Shown here: positions 57,849-64,000 of the stretch, piece after piece
How positions within the stretch are numbered: position 1 is the first letter of the stretch
Layout of the letters: each line of letters opens with the position of its first letter
Assembly: GCA_013214945.1 (NCBI GenBank)
Contig: JABSRT010000013.1
Location: 1-64,000 of the forward strand
Reading direction: 5' to 3'
From: Gammaproteobacteria bacterium
GTDB taxonomy: Bacteria; Pseudomonadota; Gammaproteobacteria; Enterobacterales; Psychrobiaceae
DNA length: 64,000 nucleotides
Notes under the pieces: model-generated
What the model saw: only the letters and a program-made list of their open reading frames with translations
What the model was told of the DNA's origin: nothing
The model's database searches: none
Position numbers and translations under genes: made by a program

Positions 57849-58643
57849 ATGTATATCAATCCTAAATGGCGAATTTTAACGGTTGGCGATGGCGATTTAT
57901 CGTTTTCAGCGTCTTTATGGCATCACCACCAACCACAGCGCTTAACCGCGACCATTTTTGATGATTTAACCACCTTGACCCACAAGTATGGCGCTAAATT
58001 TCATCAACAATTAAGCCAAGCGGGTTGCAAAGTATTAACTGAGTTTGATGTAACCAAACCGCAAACATGGTCTGGATTAACTGCCGAGCAATTTGATTTA
58101 GTGATTTTTCAATTTCCGCTAGTACCGGGTTTTAGTGATCGCAGTGACTTTAGTCAGCAATGTAAAAATGCCGGTGTAAACACCATTAACCGCCGCCTGT
58201 TACGAAGCTTTTTGCTCAACGCAATTAATCACTTTCTTGATCCCGCCGGGCCACAGCTGTGCATTATTACGTCTAAAGACGTAAAACCTTATCGTGAGTG
58301 GGACATTGAAAATAGCCTGACTCTTAATACGCCAATAAACTACCTTGGCAGTATGGCCTTTAACGCTCAGGATTTCCCCAATTATCAAATCCGCAATGTC
58401 GACCGCGACAAGTTTGTTAAAAACACCCTTGGCATCAGTTATGTGTGGAGTGCCCGCCACCACTGCGAGTTCGATAAGCTGCTTAGTCCAGCGCCATACC
58501 AAGGCAGTCAACATTGCGCGATGTGCCGAGTCGGCCCTTTTGGCAACGAGCTAGACAAGATCAATCACCAGCAGTCAAAACGCCATCTAAAAATGGCCCA
58601 GTTTGAACAGCAATGGCTGACTGATCTTGCAATTAACCCATAG
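57849..58643 (+). CDS. BMT5-like methyltransferase-fold protein with C-terminal C2H2 zinc finger
   Basis: The first 190 or so of 264 residues resemble the BMT5-like (DUF2431) domain of eukaryotic 25S rRNA uridine-N3 methyltransferases. The pattern is ILTVGDGDLSFSASL for the SAM loop, TATIFDD, DLVIFQFPLVPGF, and NRRLLRSFLLNAINHFL. Residues 223-246 form CAMC-x13-H-x5-H (ending HQQSKRH), a finger of the U1/JAZ type usually seen in eukaryotic RNA-binding proteins. No bacterial function is known to me. The gene is divergent from recJ and has no partner in an obvious operon. A SAM-dependent RNA methyltransferase is the best guess. Confidence 0.8.
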   Translation: MYINPKWRILTVGDGDLSFSASLWHHHQPQRLTATIFDDLTTLTHKYGAKFHQQLSQAGCKVLTEFDVTKPQTWSGLTAEQFDLVIFQFPLVPGFSDRSDFSQQCKNAGVNTINRRLLRSFLLNAINHFLDPAGPQLCIITSKDVKPYREWDIENSLTLNTPINYLGSMAFNAQDFPNYQIRNVDRDKFVKNTLGISYVWSARHHCEFDKLLSPAPYQGSQHCAMCRVGPFGNELDKINHQQSKRHLKMAQFEQQWLTDLAINP

Positions 58644-58742
58644 TAAATAACATGAGTAAGCAACACAGAAAATAACACCCACTTTGCCATCGGCGCTAAT
58701 TTTGCTAAGCTCGAGCTACTCCACAACAAAGGGTAATCGCTT

Positions 58743-59597
58743 GTGCCTCAGCCTATTAGTGCCATAAACCAGCAATACTGGCGACACCCCAGCTTGCCTT
58801 TAATTGAGCTGCGCAGTACCTTTCAAAGTCAGCAAGGGTATAAAGCCCATAGCCATGCTCAATTATCGATTGGTTTGGTTATCGCTGGCCAAACACGCTT
58901 GAAAATAGCAGGCCAAGAGCTGCTCGTTAATGCTGGCGATCTAATTCTTATTGAGCCGGACAAAGTACATGCCTGTAATCCCATTGCCGACCAACCACGC
59001 AGTTATCATATGTTATATGTTGATAGTCAGTGGTGTTTGAATCAGTTGTCTGACTTATACGGCCATCAAGTTACCCGCTTAAGTTGCGACCAAGTAATAA
59101 TCCCAAAAATTCAACATGCAAGCGCTCAGCTCGCGCCTTTATTTTTGACTATGGTTGAGCAACTTAAAAATTACCAACTTACCGCTGCCAATTTAACCTT
59201 TGAGCAACTAGCACTGCCAGTGCTAGCCACTTGGTGTTCCCCAGCGAACAATGATAGTGACCATAATGGGTTAGCACTGCAGATAAAACGGCGGCTATTA
59301 CATGATCTTGTTGAGCCGCCAACGTTAGAACACTTAGCCCATGATTTGGCGCGCAGCCAAGAGACCATCATCAGGGCTTTTAGCAAACAATTTGGCATTA
59401 CCCCAAAATCTTTTATTAATAATGCCCGAATAGAACAAGCAAAACTGCTGCTTAGGCAAGGCATTAGCATTGTTGATGTCGCAATCGCGGTCGGCTTTTC
59501 CGACCAAAGCCAATTTCACAGGGCCTTTGTTCGCTATAGCGCGGCAACGCCGCGTCAATATCAGCTGTCCAAGTCAATTTTCGACAATAAAAGCTAA
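58743..59597 (+). CDS. AraC-family regulator with cupin sensor domain
   Basis: This 284-residue protein starts at a GTG with AAAGGG upstream. An N-terminal cupin-like domain (about 25-100, HAQLSIGLVIAGQTRLKIAG, DLILIEPDKVHACNP) is followed by a helix-turn-helix pair (LEHLAHDLARSQETIIRAFS; VDVAIAVGFSDQSQFHRAFV). AraC proteins of this shape are often next to LysE exporters, as here with a 47-base gap, and probably control them. Confidence 0.88.
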   Translation: MPQPISAINQQYWRHPSLPLIELRSTFQSQQGYKAHSHAQLSIGLVIAGQTRLKIAGQELLVNAGDLILIEPDKVHACNPIADQPRSYHMLYVDSQWCLNQLSDLYGHQVTRLSCDQVIIPKIQHASAQLAPLFLTMVEQLKNYQLTAANLTFEQLALPVLATWCSPANNDSDHNGLALQIKRRLLHDLVEPPTLEHLAHDLARSQETIIRAFSKQFGITPKSFINNARIEQAKLLLRQGISIVDVAIAVGFSDQSQFHRAFVRYSAATPRQYQLSKSIFDNKS

Positions 59598-59644
59598 ATC
59601 CCTTGTTTTAAGATGTCAGCTTAATTACCAAGGCAGCTGACCCA

Positions 59645-60289
59645 ATGACTTCTTTAGACAACTTAATTCCTGCAGCATTTCCCGCGCTAGCGCTGGCACA
59701 TTTTTTGGCATTGCTCAGCCCCGGCCAAGACTTTTTCCTAATCGCCGGCCATGCTATTCGCCACAACCTGCGCGGCAGCCGGTTTATTTGTGTTGGCGTG
59801 GCACTGGGCAATGCCGTTTATATTGCTATCGCGATATTAGGTTGGAGCAGCATTGAAAGTTTTCCAACCATTATTTCGGTAATTGAATTAATTGGCGCCG
59901 CTTACTTGTTATGGATAGGCTGGCAACTAATTAGGAGCCAAGCAAACGAGGTAGTGGTCGACGCGACTATTATTAAAAGTGCCGTGCCAAGCGCTTTAAA
60001 ACAACTATGGCTTGGGCTAAATTCTGCGTTACTTAACCCGAAAAACGCATTATTTTATATCAGTTTAATGGCCGTTATATTGGGTAAAGAAGTGACGTTA
60101 CAGCAACAAGCCTTTTGCGGACTGTGGATGTTTTTGGCCGTGCTTAGTTGGAACTTAATTGTCGCATCGGCGATTGGCCATCGCCACGTTCAGCAATTTC
60201 TTAGCCGTAAAATTCATTTGTTTGAACGCGGCGCAGGTGCGGTGTTAATCAGTTTCGGCTTGGGGCTTCTTATTCAAACCACCAATTAG
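59645..60289 (+). CDS. LysE/RhtB-family amino acid exporter
   Basis: This 214-residue inner membrane exporter has six predicted helices. The family start AALALAHFLALLSPGQDFFL precedes the GHAIRHNLRGSRFICVGVAL loop and ELIGAAYLLWIGWQLI. LNPKNALFYISL is the conserved central motif. It follows the AraC regulator and is probably cotranscribed. The substrate is an amino acid or related amine, not defined by sequence. Confidence 0.88.
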   Translation: MTSLDNLIPAAFPALALAHFLALLSPGQDFFLIAGHAIRHNLRGSRFICVGVALGNAVYIAIAILGWSSIESFPTIISVIELIGAAYLLWIGWQLIRSQANEVVVDATIIKSAVPSALKQLWLGLNSALLNPKNALFYISLMAVILGKEVTLQQQAFCGLWMFLAVLSWNLIVASAIGHRHVQQFLSRKIHLFERGAGAVLISFGLGLLIQTTN

Positions 60290-60313
60290 CCGCCATTTAT
60301 GCCAAGTACTGTT

Positions 60314-60350
60314 CCATAACCAGACAGTGAACATTACGCGATGCGCCAGA
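60314..60350 (+). other. Short sequence similar to part of the BMT5-zinc-finger gene
   Basis: These 37 bases resemble 58493-58529 (the codons just before and in the CAMC knuckle), matching at most positions (CAGTGAACATTACGCGATG against CAGTCAACATTGCGCGATG). The frame here contains stops. It looks like a remnant of a second copy of the gene's 3' end, or chance similarity of a short stretch. Confidence 0.4.
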
Positions 60351-60467
60351 TTGAGCAGTAATAGCTTGCAGAGCTATTATATTATTGAGAATACAATAAA
60401 AACTTGCCATGCAAAGTTCTCAATGTATTCATTAGCAGCTATGCTGATAATGAATAGGAAGGTGACA

Positions 60468-60914
60468 ATGACAAACTATAAAATTCACGGTAACTGGCAG
60501 CTGTCAGTCAATAATAAAGTGTTAATTCAAGTTTTTAGTGGCTCTTGGAATGAAGAAGCCGCTATTGCATATATCGAAGAATTTAAAGTCATTACGCAAC
60601 CTTTACTCGATTCGCCATGGGCTATTTTATCATTATTTGATCAATGGCAACTGGGCACCCAAGACATCAATCCCCACATAAAAGCACACTGTCGTTGGTT
60701 TATTGATCATGGATGTGTGAGAGACTGTCATGTTTACGCTCCCAATATACTCAAAAAGATGGTGTTAGAATCTTTGGTGCCATATCAAGAGAAAGACTAC
60801 GAACGGCAGGTTTTTTCCAGTATTAATGATGCGATATCATGGCTTGCACCACAGGGTTTCCCCCTGGAACCCTCAGATTTTTTACACCAATTACAACACC
60901 AGAACTCAGGTTAA
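60468..60914 (+). CDS. Small STAS/SpoIIAA-like protein, function unknown
   Basis: I chose the ATG at 60468 (MTNYKIHGNWQLSVNNKVLI) because AGGAAGGTG precedes it; the longer frame upstream is non-coding in look. The 148-residue soluble protein alternates strands and helices (LIQVFSGSWNEEAAIAYIEE, LDSPWAILSLFDQWQL, DCHVYAPNILKKMV). This recalls STAS-like domains, but no phosphorylatable serine motif is obvious. The family call is tentative. It converges with the urea transporter gene. Confidence 0.6.
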   Translation: MTNYKIHGNWQLSVNNKVLIQVFSGSWNEEAAIAYIEEFKVITQPLLDSPWAILSLFDQWQLGTQDINPHIKAHCRWFIDHGCVRDCHVYAPNILKKMVLESLVPYQEKDYERQVFSSINDAISWLAPQGFPLEPSDFLHQLQHQNSG

Positions 60915-60929
60915 GTTAAACCCACAATG

Positions 60930-61859
60930 TTAAGCGCGCCACCATTGCCGCCAAGCCCAAACAAGTGTCAAAATTAGCCACATCGACAAAACGAATGGCG
61001 CGGTTAAGGCGGTTAAATCTGCCAGCTGCCCTAATAGGGTCAACAGCACCGCCAATATCACGCCAGCTGTCACTATCATTAACTGAGCCACTTTATTGCC
61101 CGGTGTTGTTTGGTTAGCAAGTGCCACTGCAATCAGCGCGGCGCTAAAACTATAAAAACCTTGCGCCGCTGACTCCGCAGAAAAACCCACTGGCGTGGCT
61201 AACACCTGCCCCCACACCGACACAACCACCATCGCAAGTACCACGCCACACATCGCCCACACAGCATCGGTTTTCGAGCTAATCGCTACCCCAATTAAGA
61301 TCAGCAGCCCAGACAAAGCATTGGCTTGAAATAACATTTGACCATAACCGCGAAAAAAAACCATCACTGGGTTAGTTTCAATCATGAGTGGCTGAGCAAC
61401 AACTGGCACTAGGGTAAAAAGATCAGCAGCGGCAAAGACCAACCAAACCATGATTAAAAATGGCGCAGTCAACGGCGATAGCCAATGAAAGCGTTGCAAT
61501 AGTTGTTGCTGTAGTTGTTGCAGTAGTAATGAAGAAAGCATTGCCGCTAATGCGATTAAGCCAAGACTAGTTAAATCGAGACGATAAAATAACATCACGC
61601 TTAAACCGATCAACGCGCCGTTATAACCATATAATCCTTGATGAATGACTTCAGGGTCGCCACCAAACCATTTCGCGCTTTGAGTACTGCACCAAACACC
61701 AATGACAGAGCCAATTAACATCGCGCCAGAGTTGAGCCCAATAGCGAGCATAAAGATTAGACCGCTTAAGGCATTAGCTTGAAAGATTATTTGACCAAAG
61801 CCACGTAGAAAAGGAGTAATCTCGTCACTAAGGCGAGTAATTTTCGGATTTTTCGTCAC
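60930..61859 (-). CDS. Urea transporter
   Basis: This 309-residue membrane protein of the urea transporter (UT) family has the typical internal duplication. FLRGFGQIIFQANALSGLIF in the first half is repeated as FFRGYGQMLFQANALSGLLI in the second, each followed by a set of helices. GLYGYNGALIGLS and GFYSFSAALIAVALA are the paired pore motifs. No urease or urea amidolyase gene lies in the window. It stands alone, downstream of the dsbC terminator. Confidence 0.9.
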   Translation of the reverse strand: MTKNPKITRLSDEITPFLRGFGQIIFQANALSGLIFMLAIGLNSGAMLIGSVIGVWCSTQSAKWFGGDPEVIHQGLYGYNGALIGLSVMLFYRLDLTSLGLIALAAMLSSLLLQQLQQQLLQRFHWLSPLTAPFLIMVWLVFAAADLFTLVPVVAQPLMIETNPVMVFFRGYGQMLFQANALSGLLILIGVAISSKTDAVWAMCGVVLAMVVVSVWGQVLATPVGFSAESAAQGFYSFSAALIAVALANQTTPGNKVAQLMIVTAGVILAVLLTLLGQLADLTALTAPFVLSMWLILTLVWAWRQWWRA

Positions 61860-61929
61860 CGATTAGTTGACCGGTATCATGACAATATCATTAGAGAGGC
61901 AGGTGCTTATGGATAGTCCAGCAGATAAA

Positions 61930-61959
61930 AACAAGCCCAGCATCAGTGCTGGGCTTGTT
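61930..61959. terminator. Terminator after dsbC
   Basis: AACAAGCCCAGCA (61930-61942) and TGCTGGGCTTGTT (61947-61959) form a perfect 13-bp stem. In the leftward direction it is followed by TTTTAT, so it ends dsbC before the urea transporter. Confidence 0.93.
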
Positions 61960-61974
61960 AAAAAAGTGACTGGA

Positions 61975-62694
61975 TTAAGAACCCGCACTAAGTATTTCAA
62001 ATAACTGAGCTGGCGGCTGATAACCAGGGATCATCGTGCCATCCTCAAGCACCAAGGCAGGAGTGCCATTTACGCCAAACTCTAGGCCTAATTGATAATG
62101 TTCAGCAACTTTATTGTCACAAGTAATTTTATCAATGCTGCTGCCGGCTTTAAGCTCATTCATTGCTTGATGCTGATTGTCACTGCACCATAACGATTGC
62201 ATATCTGTCCAAGCTTTTGAGCGCGGACCGCCGCGGGGGAATGCCAAGTAACGAATCGTAATGCCTAACTTATTGTAATCTGCCATTTGTGAGTGCAAGC
62301 GTTGGCAATAACCACAGTCGACATCGGTAAATACCGTTACCTGATACTTTTCATCTTTGGCCGGATATACAATCATTGAATCGGCATAGTTACCCATTTT
62401 GTCAACGCGAACGGTCGCCATTTTTTGTTCAGTAATATTGACCATTTTATTATCGAGATCATAGATACTGCCTTGCATCACATAGCGACCATCTTGTGAC
62501 ACATACAACAGACCACGAGGAGTCATTACTTCATAAAAACCTTTAAGCGGCGACTCAGTGATCTCGGCTTGCTCAATGCCCAATGCTGACTCTAGCTTTA
62601 ATTTAACCTTGGCGATGCCTTCTTCACCGGCCAAGGCCGTAAAAGACAGACTAGCCAATATCCCTGATACGGCTAATAACTTAAGTATTTTCAT
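61975..62694 (-). CDS. dsbC: Periplasmic disulfide isomerase DsbC
   Basis: DsbC reshuffles wrong disulfide bonds in the periplasm. The 239-residue protein starts at the ATG at 62694, opening a signal peptide (MKILKLLAVSGILASLSFTA, cut near LA-G). A dimerisation domain (about 25-85) precedes the thioredoxin domain, which has the active site FTDVDCGYCQRLHSQM (C127, C130). A second Cys pair lies near LWCSDN and ITCDN. A TTG start 12 bases upstream is less likely. It is separated here from recJ, its usual neighbour. Confidence 0.95.
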   Translation of the reverse strand: MKILKLLAVSGILASLSFTALAGEEGIAKVKLKLESALGIEQAEITESPLKGFYEVMTPRGLLYVSQDGRYVMQGSIYDLDNKMVNITEQKMATVRVDKMGNYADSMIVYPAKDEKYQVTVFTDVDCGYCQRLHSQMADYNKLGITIRYLAFPRGGPRSKAWTDMQSLWCSDNQHQAMNELKAGSSIDKITCDNKVAEHYQLGLEFGVNGTPALVLEDGTMIPGYQPPAQLFEILSAGS

Positions 62695-62882
62695 CCATTT
62701 TCTCAATAATTGTGATTAATATAATGACAAGACCACGATAACACTAAAAAAATTCACTCGCGCGACCTTTATTTAATAATACAACATCAGGGGTCATTTT
62801 CTTATAAAAATCAGGGTTAAATGGAATCTTGTTTTGCGTATGAAAAACTGATGAATACAATGAGCTCGATTACTTATTAAAA

Positions 62883-62919
62883 AAAAGGGGGCTTAGTTAT
62901 TACAACTAAGCCCCCTTTT
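62883..62919. terminator. Terminator after the Tsx/OmpK-like gene
   Basis: AAAAGGGGGCTTAGTT (62883-62898) pairs perfectly with AACTAAGCCCCCTTTT (62904-62919) around a 5-base loop. The long GC stem and flanking A/T runs allow termination in both directions. Confidence 0.95.
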
Positions 62920-62977
62920 ATTTGCTCGCTTTGCTTAAACCGCTGGCATTAAAAACTTACCTTAATCTAGGTCTATT

Positions 62978-63685
62978 TTATAAATGCCATTTAATTAGCA
63001 AGTTAGCATTTTTTTCGTCGACGCCACTAACACCGAATTTGTTCTTCCAGTAAACATATTCAATGCCAAGGTATAACTTACTTTTTTCAACACCAATGTG
63101 TTGACCCACATCGTATTTTAGCTGTGAAGTAAAATTGTAACCGCCTGTTTGGGTGTCTGAGCCGTTAATCGCATCTAAGAAACCATCGTAAACAAAGCTA
63201 TCTGCAAACGGGAAAGACCATACCAATGTTAACTGTTGGTTGTTATCGTCTTGCTCATTGTTACGCTGATATAAATTAACATTAAAATAAGATGCACCAG
63301 GGATCGCTAGATCAACACCAACACCAGCTAAAAAGTTATTGAAGGTACCGCTTAATGAACGGCCAAATTCCCATTGTGGTGTCACGTAGGCTTTTTTCAC
63401 AAAACCGTCTTGGTTGTTATACACATCAAAGCTAAAACCTAATTCGCCATAAGTATCATCATCGCCAAAGTTAGTGTTATGAGCACGGTCAACAAAGGTA
63501 AAAAGACTACCCCAGCTATGTCCGCTTGCGTGTTCAAAAGTATAAATGTTGCGATCATCATCACCTAGCTCATAATTGCTGCCTTGTAAGGCAGAAAAGC
63601 TGGTATCGCTCCAGTATTGCTTAGCGCTAACTGTGGTTGACAAAAGTGCAGCGCAAGCTACGGCTGAATATTTTAATACTGACAT
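62978..63685 (-). CDS. Tsx/OmpK-family nucleoside-type outer membrane channel
   Basis: This 235-residue beta-barrel protein of the Channel_Tsx family has a signal peptide (MSVLKYSAVACAALLSTTVS, cut near SA-K). It continues with YWSDTSFSALQGSNYELG and alternating amphipathic strands (HSWGSLFTFVDRAHN, YGELGFSFDVY) and ends with an aromatic strand (LLIKWHL). I chose the ATG at 63685 for its AGGAAG site; an upstream frame adds 22 residues. Tsx proteins pass nucleosides, and OmpK is a vibriophage receptor. The substrate here is unproven. Confidence 0.88.
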   Translation of the reverse strand: MSVLKYSAVACAALLSTTVSAKQYWSDTSFSALQGSNYELGDDDRNIYTFEHASGHSWGSLFTFVDRAHNTNFGDDDTYGELGFSFDVYNNQDGFVKKAYVTPQWEFGRSLSGTFNNFLAGVGVDLAIPGASYFNVNLYQRNNEQDDNNQQLTLVWSFPFADSFVYDGFLDAINGSDTQTGGYNFTSQLKYDVGQHIGVEKSKLYLGIEYVYWKNKFGVSGVDEKNANLLIKWHL

Positions 63686-63958
63686 CTTACTTCCTGTTTC
63701 TATAATAATGGTTACAACTATTGCCATGGCGCAGCTCGATAGACCCAACATCTGTCAGTATCACTTAGGGTTAATCGAGAAAAACACCTCATCTATTACC
63801 GACCGAAAGTAACTTTCGAAGCAACAGACAGGAATATTAAGAACAGACAAACAAAATGTGAAATATGTGACGGATGAAACGTTTTTTGCTGCACCATGTT
63901 AAAATCGGCGCCATTCTATATGCTTTTAATTGCAAAAGACAGGAGAGGTTTTACATTT

Positions 63959-64000
63959 ATGATTAATCGATCAAAGAAACGGCAACGCGATGGGTCAGCT
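63959..64000 (+). CDS. Start of an unidentified gene, cut by the window end
   Basis: An ATG with a strong AGGAGAGG site 10 bases upstream opens a frame reading MINRSKKRQRDGSA up to the last base. The first 14 residues are basic and not enough to name a family. The upstream 200 bases, shared with the divergent Tsx-like gene, should hold its promoter. Confidence 0.6.
   Translation, partial: MINRSKKRQRDGSA

Noticed and set aside
63850-63880. CRP-like site (TGTGA...TGACG) near the Tsx-like gene
   Set aside because: Only one half matches well; Tsx genes are CRP-controlled in E. coli, but this site is too weak to claim.

Overview
The window looks like chromosomal DNA of a marine gammaproteobacterium of the order Alteromonadales, near Shewanella or Psychrobium. 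The grounds are the split, divergent cytochrome c maturation locus, very long PstC and PstA proteins, a DUF3461 gene, abundant c-di-GMP and chemotaxis proteins, and the housekeeping gene types. This placement rests on gene content and protein resemblance read by eye, not on a search. No phage, insertion sequence, CRISPR array, rRNA or tRNA gene was recognised. Gene density is high and most genes are ordinary.

Layout. 1-8.0 kb: System I cytochrome c maturation, with ccmF-dsbE-ccmH leftward and ccmI, ccmABCDE rightward. 8.1-12.0 kb: two tandem HBM-type chemoreceptor genes, the first a pseudogene with three lesions. 12.3-13.0 kb: a tandem array of the 3' end and terminator of tuf. 13.0-17.5 kb: the str operon (rpsL-rpsG-fusA-tuf) with its own strong promoter. 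18-26 kb: ihfA, then two acyl-CoA catabolic clusters. The first is an AraC regulator with an acyl-CoA dehydrogenase and an SDR dehydrogenase. The second is a LysR regulator with gcdH and a class III CoA-transferase, followed by a convergent FAH-family gene. 26-35.8 kb: phosphate uptake and control (pstS, pstCAB-phoU, phoBR) with three Pho-box-like sites and a DUF3461 gene. 36-41.3 kb: pgm, oxyR, a GGDEF/EAL protein and a small zinc-ribbon protein.

41.3-49 kb: a leftward five-gene operon (permease, glutamine-synthetase-like ligase, aldehyde dehydrogenase, iron alcohol dehydrogenase, class I amidotransferase). It fits a gamma-glutamylation route for an amino alcohol, most likely ethanolamine. 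49-53 kb: a TonB-dependent receptor followed by a B12-type radical SAM enzyme. 53-57.7 kb: recJ-prfB-lysS. The prfB gene has lost the programmed frameshift by a one-base deletion but keeps the remains of the signal. 57.8-61.9 kb: a block separating dsbC from recJ. It holds a eukaryote-like BMT5 methyltransferase domain with a C-terminal C2H2 finger, an AraC/LysE pair, a small STAS-like protein and a urea transporter. 62-64 kb: dsbC, a Tsx/OmpK-type outer membrane channel, and the first codons of one more gene.

The points most worth a second look are the tuf terminator array with its GNRA loops, the fossil RF2 frameshift site, the BMT5-zinc-finger protein, the gamma-glutamyl amino-alcohol operon, and the receptor/radical SAM pair.
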